DNA from: Planctomycetota bacterium
Lineage (GTDB): Bacteria > Planctomycetota > Phycisphaerae > Phycisphaerales > SM1A02
Reading direction: 5' to 3'
Length of the DNA: 64,000 bases
NCBI GenBank assembly: GCA_016873115.1
Contig: VGYB01000004.1
Coordinates: 1-64,000, forward strand
A program made the position numbers and the translations under genes. The notes beneath the pieces were generated by a model. It ran no database searches. It saw only the letters and a program-made list of their open reading frames with translations, and was not told the DNA's origin. Each line of letters starts with the position of its first letter. Positions within the stretch are counted from its first letter, which is position 1. This document shows, piece after piece, positions 43,289-51,804 of this stretch.

Positions 43289-44530
43289 ATGACCATGCCT
43301 ACATCACCGACCAAGATCGCCGTCGCCTACTCCGGTGGCCTCGACACCAGTTGCATCATTCCATGGCTCCGTGAGCACTATGACGCCGATGTCGTGGCCG
43401 TCGTGGCCGATGTCGGCCAGGGTGATCGCGAACTCGATGGCATCGAACAGAAGGCCCGCTCGACCGGCGCCTGCGCGTGCGTCGTGATGGATCTCAAGCG
43501 GGAGTTCCTCGAGGAGTTCGCCTTCCCCATGGCGATCATGGGCTCGGTTTACGAGGGCCGCTACCTCATGGGGACGAGCATCGCCCGTCCGTGCATCGCC
43601 CGTGCGCAGGTCACGGCGGCACTGCAGACCGGCTGCGATGCGCTGGCCCACGGCTGCACCGGCAAGGGCAACGACCAGGTGCGATTCGAGAGCACCTACG
43701 CCGCGCTCGCTCCGCAACTCACGGTGATCGCCCCGTGGCGCCTGCCGACCTGGGAACTGCGCTCGCGCGAAGCCATGCTCGACTACCTCGCCGCGCGCAA
43801 CATTCCCTGCGCCGCAAGCAAGGAGAAGCTCTATTCACGCGATGCCAACCTCTGGCACATCTCGCACGAGGGCGGCGATCTCGAGGATCCCTGGAAGTCC
43901 CCTCCGGAGGATGTGTGGATGCTCACCACGAGCCCGGCGCAGGCCCCGGACCAGCACCAGGATGTCATGATCTCGTTCCGGGGCGGGTTCCCCACCGCCA
44001 TCGATGGCCGCGCCATGGACAGTGTCAGCATCATGAACACGCTCAATGCGATCGCGGGTCGCCACGGCGTCGGTCGCATCGACCTCGTCGAGAACCGACT
44101 CGTGGGCATGAAGAGCCGCGGCGCCTACGAGACCCCGGGCGGCACGATCCTCATGGAAGCGCTGCGTGGGCTCGAGCAGCTCGTGCTCGACCGCGACACC
44201 CTGCATTGGAAGCAGCGTCTGGCGCTCGAGTTCGGCGACCATGTCTACAACGGCACCTGGTTCACGCCGGTCCGGGCCGCCATGTGGGCCTCGGCGCAAT
44301 CCATCGCAAAGGTGATGGATGGCGATGTCGTGGTGCGCTGCTACAAGGGCACCGCAGCGGCCGTGCGCCGCCGCAGCCCCAACAGCCTCTTCAGCCAGAA
44401 CTTCGCGACCTTCGGCCAGGACGAGGTCTACGACCACAAGGATGCCGATGGCTTCATCCGGCTCTTCAGCCTGCCCTCACGGATCCGCGCCCTGAAGCAG
44501 AACGCCGCCACACAGGATCTGGCCCGATGA
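43289..44530 (+). CDS. argG: Argininosuccinate synthase
   Basis: 413 aa ATP-dependent ligase joining citrulline and aspartate. The PP-loop is YSGGLDTS at 14-21, and other family blocks are GCTGKGNDQVRFE, the SREKLYSRDANLWHISHEGG-like stretch and VENRLVGMKSRGAYETPGG. The two ATG codons at 43289 and 43295 give starts two residues apart. The 51-base gap to argF is the largest within the operon. It is followed by argH with an ATGA overlap. Confidence 0.97.
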   Translation: MTMPTSPTKIAVAYSGGLDTSCIIPWLREHYDADVVAVVADVGQGDRELDGIEQKARSTGACACVVMDLKREFLEEFAFPMAIMGSVYEGRYLMGTSIARPCIARAQVTAALQTGCDALAHGCTGKGNDQVRFESTYAALAPQLTVIAPWRLPTWELRSREAMLDYLAARNIPCAASKEKLYSRDANLWHISHEGGDLEDPWKSPPEDVWMLTTSPAQAPDQHQDVMISFRGGFPTAIDGRAMDSVSIMNTLNAIAGRHGVGRIDLVENRLVGMKSRGAYETPGGTILMEALRGLEQLVLDRDTLHWKQRLALEFGDHVYNGTWFTPVRAAMWASAQSIAKVMDGDVVVRCYKGTAAAVRRRSPNSLFSQNFATFGQDEVYDHKDADGFIRLFSLPSRIRALKQNAATQDLAR

Positions 44531-46419
44531 CGGCGCTCTGGGCCGGCCGCGCCAGCGGCGAGGTGGATCCGCTCTTCAAGCGATTCAATGACAGCCTGCC
44601 GTTCGACCGCAGGCTCGTGCGCCAGGACATCGAGGGCAGCATCGCGTGGGCGCGTGCCTTGAGGCACGCGGGCGTCCTCGATGCTGCCGAGCTCACCCGC
44701 GTGACCGAGGGCCTCGCAGCGGTCCTTCAGTTCGTGGAAGCAGACCCATCGTCGATCGAGTCCGCCCAGGACGAGGATGTGCACTCCTTCGTCGAGCGCG
44801 AACTCGTCGCCCGCATCGGCGACCTCGGCAAGAAGCTCCACACCGGACGCAGCCGAAACGACCAAGTGGCGACCGACCTTCGCCTGTGGACCCTGGCCCA
44901 GATCGAGCAACGCCGCATCGAGATCGATGGCGCGATCGACGCCCTGCTGCGGCTGGCCGAGCGCGAGAAGGACACGGTCTTCCCCGGCTACACGCACCTG
45001 CAACGCGCGCAGCCGCTCCTCTTCGCACACTGGTGTCTTGCCTATGTCGAGAAGTTCTCGCGCGACGGCGATCGTCTGGCGGATGCCGCGCGCCGCACGG
45101 CGGTCTGCCCACTCGGATCGGGTGCGCTGGCGGGCACCACCTACCCGATCGACCGGGTGCGCCTGGCCGAGAGCCTGGGCTTCCACGCCGCCAGTGCGAA
45201 CAGCCTCGATGCGGTGAGCGACCGCGACTTCGTCGTCGAGACGATCGCCGCCTGCACGCTCTGCGCGGTGCACCTCTCGCGCTTCGCCGAGGATGTGATC
45301 TTCTACGCCAGCGCCGAGGCAGGCTTCGTCGAGCTCAGCGATGCCGTCACCAGCGGCAGCAGCCTGATGCCGCAGAAGAAGAATCCCGATGCGCTCGAGC
45401 TCATCCGGGGCAAGACCGGCCGGCAGGTCGGCAACCTCGTCACGATCCTCACGGTCCTGAAGGGACTGCCGCTGGCCTACAACAAGGATCAGCAGGAGGA
45501 CAAGGAACCGCTTTTCGACACCATGGAGCACCTCTCCATGTGCCTGCGCATGGTGGCCATCGTCCTCGATGGCATGACCGTCAATCGCGAGCGCTGCCAT
45601 GCCGCCGCGCTCGGCGGCTACTCCAACGCCACGGAACTCGCCGACTACCTCGTGGCCAAGGGGCTGCCCTTCCGCGATGCCCACCATGTCGCCGGCCGAC
45701 TCGTCCGTGAGGCGATCATCCAGCAGAAGCCACTCGAGGGCCTGAGCGTCGAGCAGATGTCCAGCGTGGACGCACGCATCGGCTCCGATGTCTACACCGC
45801 CCTCACGGTCGACAGCGCACTGCGCAAGCGCGATGTGGCCGGCGGGACTGCACCGGCCCGGGTGGCCGAGCTGTTGGGCGCCCGCAAGGCGCGGCTTGGC
45901 CATCGACGCGTCCGCACCCCCATGGGGGGCGTCACGATCCGCAAGGCACGAATGTCCGATCTTGATGGCATCGTGTCGCTCGTCGATCACTGGGCGCGTG
46001 AAGGCGAGAACCTGCCGCGCTCGCGCGACGAGATCATGGAGTGCGTGCAGGAATTCGCCGTCGCACAACTCGCCGACGGGTCGAACGACAAGGTCGTCGG
46101 GTGCGGATCGCTCTGGGTCTACACGCCGCAGTTGGCGGAGATCCGCAGCCTGGGCATCGATCCGACCGTGCTCGGCCATGGCATCGGCCAGAAGCTCGTG
46201 CAGTACTTCGTCGACTGGGCAGCCAAGCTCGGTCTGCAGAAGGTCTTCGTCCTGACCCGTACGCCGCAGTTCTTCGAGCGCTGCGGGTTCCGGCAGGTGA
46301 GCGTGAACAGCCTGCCCGAGAAGGTGCTCAAGGACTGCGCGAACTGCCCCAAGAAGGAACAGTGCGACGAGATCGCCATGGTGTTCGAGCTCCCCACCGC
46401 CCCAGCCCCCAACGCCTGA
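44527..46419 (+). CDS. argH: Bifunctional argininosuccinate lyase / N-acetylglutamate synthase fusion
   Basis: 630 aa. The lyase part (about 1-455) splits argininosuccinate to arginine and fumarate: LWAGRASGEVDPLF at the start, KLHTGRSRNDQVATDLRLW, GYTHLQRAQPLLFAHW, and the superfamily signature GSSLMPQKKNPD near 278-289 with the catalytic Ser. A GNAT acetyltransferase domain (about 469-625) follows: VTIRKARMSDLDGIVSLV, AEIRSLGIDPTVLGHGIGQ for acetyl-CoA, FVLTRTPQFFERCGF, and the ending PEKVLKDCANCPKKEQCDEIAM. These GNAT features match the short ArgA-type N-acetylglutamate synthases, so the fusion probably supplies the first and last steps of the pathway (argHA). No separate argA is needed. 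ATGA overlap with argG. Confidence 0.92.
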   Translation: MTALWAGRASGEVDPLFKRFNDSLPFDRRLVRQDIEGSIAWARALRHAGVLDAAELTRVTEGLAAVLQFVEADPSSIESAQDEDVHSFVERELVARIGDLGKKLHTGRSRNDQVATDLRLWTLAQIEQRRIEIDGAIDALLRLAEREKDTVFPGYTHLQRAQPLLFAHWCLAYVEKFSRDGDRLADAARRTAVCPLGSGALAGTTYPIDRVRLAESLGFHAASANSLDAVSDRDFVVETIAACTLCAVHLSRFAEDVIFYASAEAGFVELSDAVTSGSSLMPQKKNPDALELIRGKTGRQVGNLVTILTVLKGLPLAYNKDQQEDKEPLFDTMEHLSMCLRMVAIVLDGMTVNRERCHAAALGGYSNATELADYLVAKGLPFRDAHHVAGRLVREAIIQQKPLEGLSVEQMSSVDARIGSDVYTALTVDSALRKRDVAGGTAPARVAELLGARKARLGHRRVRTPMGGVTIRKARMSDLDGIVSLVDHWAREGENLPRSRDEIMECVQEFAVAQLADGSNDKVVGCGSLWVYTPQLAEIRSLGIDPTVLGHGIGQKLVQYFVDWAAKLGLQKVFVLTRTPQFFERCGFRQVSVNSLPEKVLKDCANCPKKEQCDEIAMVFELPTAPAPNA

Positions 46420-46439
46420 ACCGAGCGAGTCCCCGCCCC

Positions 46440-47645
46440 ATGATCACGACCTCCAGCGCACCACGACGCGCCGTGACCGGCCCTGCCGATCTTCCCCTGC
46501 CCTTGGGCTTCGCCTGCTCGGGGATTCCTGCCGGCATCAAGAAGTCAGGCGCGCCCGACCTCGGGCTGCTCGTCTGCGCCAAGGGTGCCGTGGCCGCGGC
46601 CATGTTCACGCGCAATCTCGTCGCTGCCGCACCGATCCAGATCTCGCGCACGAACCTCGCGTGCAGCCGTGGCCACTGCACGGCGCTCCTGGTCAACTCA
46701 GGCTGTGCGAATGCAGCGACCGGCCCGCGCGGGTTGGCGGCCTGCCAGGACACGATCGACGCCGTGGCGCGACTCATGGATTGCGCTCCCGAAGCCGTGC
46801 TCGTGAACTCGACCGGCGTGATCGGCGTGCTCCTCCCGAGCGATCGGATCGTGTCGGCGCTGCCCGCGCTCCAGGCGGGGCTCACGACCGAATCCTGCGC
46901 ACCCTTCGCCACGGCGATCCTGACCACCGACACCCGTGCCAAGGCGTGCACGCGAACCGTGGGCAGCGTCCGCGTGACCGGCATGGCCAAGGGTGCTGGC
47001 ATGATCCACCCCGACATGGCCACCATGATCGTGGCCATCACGACCGATGCAGAGGTCGATGCCCCGACGCTCGACCGCATCCTGCGCCGGAGCGTCGATC
47101 GCAGCTTCCACCGCATCAGCGTCGATGGCGACACGAGCACCAACGACAGCGTCTTCGCCCTCGCGAGCGGCCAGGCCGGTCCCTGCGACGAGGCGCTCCT
47201 TCAAGGTGCCTTCGATGAAGTCTGCACCGATCTTGCCCTGAAGATCGTGCAGGATGGCGAGGGCTTCGAGCGCGGCATCAAGGTCACGGTGACCGGTGCC
47301 GCCACACCTGCGGACGCCCTGCAGGTGGCGCGCACCGTCGCCATGAGCCTGCTCGTACGCACCGCCGTGACCGGCGGCGATCCGAACTGGGGCCGCATCC
47401 TTGCCGCGGCAGGGCGCGCTGGCGTGCCCTTCGATGTCGAGGATCTTCGCGTCAGTGCCAATGGCGTGCCACTCTTCGAGGGCGGTGCGCCTGCCGACAG
47501 CGCGGCCCACGACCGCCGCGCAGCCTTCACGGCCGATGTCGTCCACATCACCATCGACCTCGGGCAAGGCTCGTGCAGCGATGTCTTCCACAGTTGTGGC
47601 CTGACCAAGCGCTACGTCGAGATCAACGCCGACTACACGACCTGA
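46440..47645 (+). CDS. argJ: Glutamate N-acetyltransferase / ornithine acetyltransferase
   Basis: 401 aa. It recycles the acetyl group from N-acetylornithine to glutamate. Motifs: FACSGIPAGIKKSGAPDLGLLV, NSGCANAATG, and the autocleavage site in GMAKGAGMIHPDMATM, where Thr195 becomes the nucleophile of the beta subunit. The late blocks GDTSTNDSVFALASG and GGDPNWGRILAAAGR are typical. The start ATG at 46440 follows argH by 20 bases with a weak ribosome site. With argJ the operon runs the cyclic route, and the ArgA-type domain on ArgH only needs to top up acetylglutamate. argD is the one step not encoded here. Confidence 0.96.
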   Translation: MITTSSAPRRAVTGPADLPLPLGFACSGIPAGIKKSGAPDLGLLVCAKGAVAAAMFTRNLVAAAPIQISRTNLACSRGHCTALLVNSGCANAATGPRGLAACQDTIDAVARLMDCAPEAVLVNSTGVIGVLLPSDRIVSALPALQAGLTTESCAPFATAILTTDTRAKACTRTVGSVRVTGMAKGAGMIHPDMATMIVAITTDAEVDAPTLDRILRRSVDRSFHRISVDGDTSTNDSVFALASGQAGPCDEALLQGAFDEVCTDLALKIVQDGEGFERGIKVTVTGAATPADALQVARTVAMSLLVRTAVTGGDPNWGRILAAAGRAGVPFDVEDLRVSANGVPLFEGGAPADSAAHDRRAAFTADVVHITIDLGQGSCSDVFHSCGLTKRYVEINADYTT

Positions 47646-47699
47646 GCGCACCGGCGGCGGGCGGAATCCCGGTGGATGCCGCGCGCCATCGCCAAGGCA

Positions 47700-48692
47700 T
47701 CAGAACTGCCGCAGGAAACGGGCGTCGTTCTCGAAGAGCCAGCGGATGTCCGAGATGCCGTAGCGGCGCATGCAGATGCGCTCCACGCCCAGGCCGAACG
47801 CGAAGCCGCTCCATTGCTCGGGATCGATGCCCACGGCGGCGAACACCGCCGGATCGACCATGCCGCATCCGCCGAGCTCGACCCACTGCCGCTGCCCGCG
47901 GACCTGCATCATGATGTCCACCTCGGCGCTGGGCTCGGTGAACGGGAAGAAGCTCGGCCGCATCCGTACCTCGGCATCCGCACCGAAGTACGCGCGTGCG
48001 AACTGGATCAGGGTCGTCTTCAGGTCGGCCATGCTGACCTGCCGATCCACATACAGCCCCTCGACCTGATGGAACATGCTGTAGTGCGTTGCATCATGCG
48101 TGTCAGGGCGATACACGCGCCCCACCGCGCACACCCTCAAGGGCGGCGGCGTGGTCTCCATGGCACGAATCTGCACGGTGCTCGTCTGCGTGCGAAGCAG
48201 GCGCAACGCCCCGCCCTGCGCACCCATGTAAAAGTTGTCCGTGGGCTCGCGCGCAGGGTGACCATCCGGGATGTTGAGGGCGTTGAAGTTGTGCCACTCA
48301 TCCTCGACCTCAGGCCCTTCGACCACGCTGAAGCCCATGCGACCGAAGACCTCGACGATCCCATCGATGGTCCGGGTCAGCACATGCTGTCGCCCACCTC
48401 CACAGGGAGTGCCGGGTTCCGTCACATCGACCGCGGGACCCGAGGGGCGAGCACCCACGACTGCCTTGCGCTCCGTGAAGGCCGCTTCAAGCGCGGCCTT
48501 GAGTTCGTTGAGCCGCTTCCCCGCAGCCGGCTTTTCGGAGCCCGACAACGCCTTCAGCCCGGCCATCGCATCCTTGAGCCGACCCGACGCACCAAGCCAC
48601 TCCACGCGCCACGCCTCGAGCGAAGCGGGCGCCGACGCGGCAGCAAGGGCGTGCAGCGCAGCGGTCCGGAGTGCATCGAGCTCGGCGAGCAT
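47700..48692 (-). CDS. pheS: Phenylalanyl-tRNA synthetase alpha subunit
   Basis: 330 aa class II synthetase subunit. Coiled-coil N-terminus (1-85), then HVLTRTIDGIVEVFGRMGF, VEGPEVEDEWHNFNALNIP, motif 2 (YRPDTHDATHYSMFHQVEG) and motif 3 (GFAFGLGVERICMRRYGI), ending in FLRQF. It charges tRNA-Phe as an alpha2-beta2 enzyme with PheT. pheT is not adjacent, unlike in most bacteria, and must lie elsewhere. It is downstream of rplQ on the same strand but separated by a hairpin, and is convergent with argJ. Confidence 0.96.
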   Translation of the reverse strand: MLAELDALRTAALHALAAASAPASLEAWRVEWLGASGRLKDAMAGLKALSGSEKPAAGKRLNELKAALEAAFTERKAVVGARPSGPAVDVTEPGTPCGGGRQHVLTRTIDGIVEVFGRMGFSVVEGPEVEDEWHNFNALNIPDGHPAREPTDNFYMGAQGGALRLLRTQTSTVQIRAMETTPPPLRVCAVGRVYRPDTHDATHYSMFHQVEGLYVDRQVSMADLKTTLIQFARAYFGADAEVRMRPSFFPFTEPSAEVDIMMQVRGQRQWVELGGCGMVDPAVFAAVGIDPEQWSGFAFGLGVERICMRRYGISDIRWLFENDARFLRQF

Positions 48693-48737
48693 GTCGGGGC
48701 GAGGCTACACCAAACGCCCGATCACGCGCCCCAAGCA

Positions 48738-48766
48738 CAACGACCCGGCACAGGGCCGGGTCGTTG
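48738..48766 (-). terminator. Hairpin terminator at the end of the ribosomal cluster
   Basis: A perfect 12-bp stem CAACGACCCGGC / GCCGGGTCGTTG with a 5-base loop lies between rplQ and pheS. On the minus strand it is followed by TGCTTGG, so the T-run is weak; strand assignment rests on position after rplQ. Confidence 0.6.
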
Positions 48767-48817
48767 GTGATGAGGCATGATGGCACGCGGGCGACTGGCG
48801 ACCCGGGCAGGCCGGAC

Positions 48818-49411
48818 TCAGGCCGCGGCCGGCTTCGCCTTGCGGCGCGCAGCGGCGAACTTGGTGCGGTTGTCCGCCTTCTCGCGACGACGGCTGGCCG
48901 AGCCAGACACCTGCGAACCGCTCTCGCGGCCGACGAGCTGGAGCAGCACCAGGTCGCTGGCATCGCCCTGACGGTGCTTGCCCAGGCGCACGATGCGGGT
49001 GTAGCCGCCGGCACGACCTTCGAAGAGCGGCGCCACGCGCTTGATCAGGTGCTCAACCAGGCGCGGACCGCGCTTGATCTCGCCGGTCGACTCGTCGATC
49101 ACGATCTCGTCGGCCTTGGGCAGATCCCAGAAGTCACCCGTGAGCTTCTGCTGATCCTTGACCAGTCCGTCGGCGATCCAACGGAAGATGTTGCGATCCG
49201 TCAGGCGCGAGTTGAGCGTGCGACGCGCCGCGAGCGAACGCTTGCGAGCAGTCGTGATGAGCTTCTCGACGAACGGCTGGACAGCCTTGGCCTTGGCCAC
49301 GGTGGTCTCGATCTGGCCGTGCTCGAAGAGGCCGGCAGCGAGGTTGCGCAGCATGGCCCGGCGGTGGTCCGCCTTGATGCTCAGCTGCTTTCCTGAAACG
49401 CGGTGACGCAT
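48818..49411 (-). CDS. rplQ: 50S ribosomal protein bL17
   Basis: 197 aa, longer than the usual 120-130. It lies near the polypeptide exit tunnel. The core 1-150 holds MRHRVSGKQLSIKADHRRAM, LRNLAAGLFEHGQIETTVAKAK and GGYTRIVRLGKHRQGDASDL. The extra length is an insertion near 75-110 (FRWIADGLVKDQQKLTGDFW region) and a Lys/Arg/Ala-rich C-terminal tail. Last gene of the ribosomal cluster, following rpoA by 27 bases. Confidence 0.96.
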   Translation of the reverse strand: MRHRVSGKQLSIKADHRRAMLRNLAAGLFEHGQIETTVAKAKAVQPFVEKLITTARKRSLAARRTLNSRLTDRNIFRWIADGLVKDQQKLTGDFWDLPKADEIVIDESTGEIKRGPRLVEHLIKRVAPLFEGRAGGYTRIVRLGKHRQGDASDLVLLQLVGRESGSQVSGSASRRREKADNRTKFAAARRKAKPAAA

Positions 49412-49438
49412 GGTGACTCCTTGGGGTGTTCCTGTGGC

Positions 49439-50446
49439 TCAGGCCTGGACCGTCGGGGTGAAGCCGTCGGGCAGGCGCATGCCGAGGCTCAGGCCATGCT
49501 CGGCGAGCTTGTCCTCGACCTCGCGCAGGCTGGTCTTGCCGAACGCGCGGATCTGCAGCAGATCGTCGATGGTCCGGGTGACGAGTTCGTGGACGAAACG
49601 GACCTGGGCGCTCTCGAGGCAGTTGCTCGAGCGCACGCCGAGTTCGAGGCCGGTCACCGGCATCGACAGCTTGCGGAAGAGTTCTTCCTCGCTGGCGGTC
49701 TCGGCGCCGATGCCCTGGACCGCGAGTGCTTCCCCGGCCGTGGCGTACTGCACGAAGGGGTTGAGGTGCTTGCGCATGATCTTGGCGGCCTCGACCACGG
49801 CCAACTCGGGTGACACGGTGCCGTTGGTCCACACATCCAGGATGAGCTTGTCGTAGTTCGTGCGCTGGCCGACGCGGGTGGCCTCGACGCGGTAACGCAC
49901 GCGCTGCACCGGGCTGAAGATCGCGTCGATCGGGATCACGCCGACGACCTGCTCCTGTCCGTTGGCGTACTGCTCGCTGGCGGGCTGGTAGCCGCGACCG
50001 CGCTCGACGGTGAGTTGCAACTCGAGCGACACATCACCGGTGAGCGTGGCGATGTGACGGTCCTTGTTGACGATCATGACGCCGGCCGGGCACTCGATGT
50101 GCTCGGCGGTGACGGCGCCCTTGCCCTTCGCCCGCAGACGCAGGATCTGTGACTCGTCGCCGTCCATGTCCACGATCAGGTCCTTGCAGTTGAGCAGGAT
50201 CTCGGTCACGTCCTCCAGGACGCCCGAGATCGTGCTGAACTCGTGCGACACGCCGCCGATCTGCACGCTCGTGACCGCAGCGCCCTCGAGGCTCGAGAGC
50301 AGGATGCGGCGGATGCTGTTGCCGATGGTGGTGCCGAAACCACGCTCGAACGGCTCGGCCACGAAACGGCCGAAGGTCTCGGTGCGCGAAGCGGGTTCGA
50401 CGACGACGGCAGCAGGAAGTTCAAGGCCGCGCCAACGGATGTGCAT
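49439..50446 (-). CDS. rpoA: RNA polymerase alpha subunit
   Basis: 335 aa. The N-terminal assembly domain contains FERGFGTTIGNSIRRILLSS and EDVTEILLNCKDL. The C-terminal domain (about 255-320) has the LELGVRSSNCLESAQV helix-hairpin-helix and LREVEDKLAEHGLSLG, which contacts UP elements and activators. An unusual N-terminal lead (HIRWRGLELPAAVVVE) is present. rpsD, which normally precedes rpoA, is missing. The 149 bases upstream contain a GGCCGC/GCGGCC hairpin and a TACACT -10-like sequence (near 50571-50576 on the minus strand), so rpoA may have its own promoter or leader. Confidence 0.97.
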   Translation of the reverse strand: MHIRWRGLELPAAVVVEPASRTETFGRFVAEPFERGFGTTIGNSIRRILLSSLEGAAVTSVQIGGVSHEFSTISGVLEDVTEILLNCKDLIVDMDGDESQILRLRAKGKGAVTAEHIECPAGVMIVNKDRHIATLTGDVSLELQLTVERGRGYQPASEQYANGQEQVVGVIPIDAIFSPVQRVRYRVEATRVGQRTNYDKLILDVWTNGTVSPELAVVEAAKIMRKHLNPFVQYATAGEALAVQGIGAETASEEELFRKLSMPVTGLELGVRSSNCLESAQVRFVHELVTRTIDDLLQIRAFGKTSLREVEDKLAEHGLSLGMRLPDGFTPTVQA

Positions 50447-50595
50447 GGTGAGTCTCCAGAGTCCGGCAGGACAGGTTCTTCGGGACCGGTCACCCCGCCT
50501 CGATCGGATGCTCCGGGCCGCTGCCGGGCGGCCTGGGCCCCTTCAGTGAGGCGGGAAAAAGTGGGACGAACAGTGTAGCGGAGGTGCCGCGTGGA

Positions 50596-50970
50596 TTACA
50601 TGCGGCGCTTCTTGGGTGCCCGGCAGCCGTTGTGCGGCACGCCGGTGTGGTCTTCGATGGTGAGCACGCGCAGCCCAGCGGCGCCCAGGGCAGTGACCGC
50701 GCTCTCGCGGCCGGGGCCCGGGCCCTTCACGCGGACATCGCACTCGCGCATGCCCACGCGCTTGGCCTTGCTGGCAGCGCGCTCGCTCGCGCGGCTGGCG
50801 GCGAACGGGGTCGCCTTGCGGGCGCCCTTGAAACCGGCCGTGCCGGCCGAGTCCCACGCCACCGTCTCGCCATTGAGGTCGGTGATGGTGACGATGGTGT
50901 TGTTGAAGGACGCGTGCACGTGCACGATGCCCTTGACGACGCTCTTGCGGACCTTCTTCTTGGTAGCCAT
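50596..50970 (-). CDS. rpsK: 30S ribosomal protein uS11
   Basis: 124 aa, platform of the 30S subunit, in contact with mRNA at the E site. Family blocks: [36 protein letters not shown] and [20 protein letters not shown], ending [18 protein letters not shown]. The N-terminus is short and basic. It follows rpsM by 30 bases. Confidence 0.98.
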   Translation of the reverse strand: MATKKKVRKSVVKGIVHVHASFNNTIVTITDLNGETVAWDSAGTAGFKGARKATPFAASRASERAASKAKRVGMRECDVRVKGPGPGRESAVTALGAAGLRVLTIEDHTGVPHNGCRAPKKRRM

Positions 50971-51000
50971 GGTGTGTTCCTTGGGGGGCTCGGGGCCGGA

Positions 51001-51378
51001 TCAGCCCTTCACGCCCTTCTTGCCGGCGACCGTCTTCTTGCGGCCCTTGCGGGTGCGGGAGTTGGTGCGGGTGCGCTGGCCGCGGGCCGGGAGGCCCTTG
51101 CGGTGGCGGTCGCCGCGGTACGAGTGGATTTCCTTCAGACGCTGGATCTGCGTCTGCACCTGACGACGCAGAGCGCCCTCGACGAGGTGGCTCTCGTCGA
51201 TCTCGGCGGCGATCGCCGAGAGCTCCTGGTCATTCAGCGTGTGCGCACGACGATCGGGGTCGATGCCGCACTTGCCCAGGATGTCGGTGGCGACCTTCTG
51301 GCCGATCCCGTGCACATACTGGAGGGAAACGATGATCTTCTTCTTCTCGGGGATGTCGACGCCTGCGATACGTGGCAT
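51001..51378 (-). CDS. rpsM: 30S ribosomal protein uS13
   Basis: 125 aa, head of the 30S subunit, contacting the P-site tRNA and L5. Blocks: MPRIAGVDIPEKKKIIVSLQY, HGIGQKVATDILGK, LVEGALRRQVQTQIQRL and YRGDRHRKGLPARGQRTRTN, then a basic tail GRKKTVAGKKG. It starts 25 bases after the rpmJ stop. Confidence 0.98.
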   Translation of the reverse strand: MPRIAGVDIPEKKKIIVSLQYVHGIGQKVATDILGKCGIDPDRRAHTLNDQELSAIAAEIDESHLVEGALRRQVQTQIQRLKEIHSYRGDRHRKGLPARGQRTRTNSRTRKGRKKTVAGKKGVKG

Positions 51379-51403
51379 GGTCTTGTCCTTTCGGTTCGGT
51401 CGT

Positions 51404-51520
51404 TCAACCCTGCCGCTGCTTCAGGCGGGGATTCTTCTTGTTGATGACGATGCGCTTGCCCTTGCGGACGACGATCTGGCAATCCTTGGTGCGGCGCTTG
51501 ATGCTGCTTCGGACTTTCAT
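51404..51520 (-). CDS. rpmJ: 50S ribosomal protein bL36, without zinc ligands
   Basis: 38 aa: [20 protein letters not shown] followed by [18 protein letters not shown]. It has the correct length and the KNPR-x-KQRQG end of the family. The zinc-type protein has three Cys and one His; here only the Cys in KDCQ remains, the others being Thr, Asn and Leu. It is thus a non-zinc form in the main operon, not a stress paralogue elsewhere. Standard place between infA and rpsM. Confidence 0.95.
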   Translation of the reverse strand: MKVRSSIKRRTKDCQIVVRKGKRIVINKKNPRLKQRQG

Positions 51521-51548
51521 GGTGTGCTCCGTGTGGTTCCTGCTGGGC

Positions 51549-51767
51549 TCACTGCTGGCGGAAGACGATCCGTCCCTTGGTCATGTCGTACGGGCTGAGT
51601 TCGACCGTGACCCGATCGCCGGGGGTGATGCGGATGAAGAACTTCCTCATCTTGCCGCTCACGTAGGCGATGATCTCCTGATTGTTCGGCAGCTTGACCC
51701 GGAACTTGCTGTCCGGGAGCGCTTCCGTCACTTCAGCTTCGAGAGAGATCTTGTCTTCCTTGGGCAT
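51549..51767 (-). CDS. infA: Translation initiation factor IF-1
   Basis: 72 aa OB-fold protein that covers the A site during initiation. [20 protein letters not shown] starts at ATG 51767, preceded by [27 protein letters not shown] and [18 protein letters not shown] match the family. It directly follows secY (37-base gap); the adk and map genes that often lie between are absent. Confidence 0.97.
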   Translation of the reverse strand: MPKEDKISLEAEVTEALPDSKFRVKLPNNQEIIAYVSGKMRKFFIRITPGDRVTVELSPYDMTKGRIVFRQQ

Positions 51768-51804
51768 GTGCTCCTTTGGGGTGGTGCGGGGGTGATGGCT
51801 GGGC

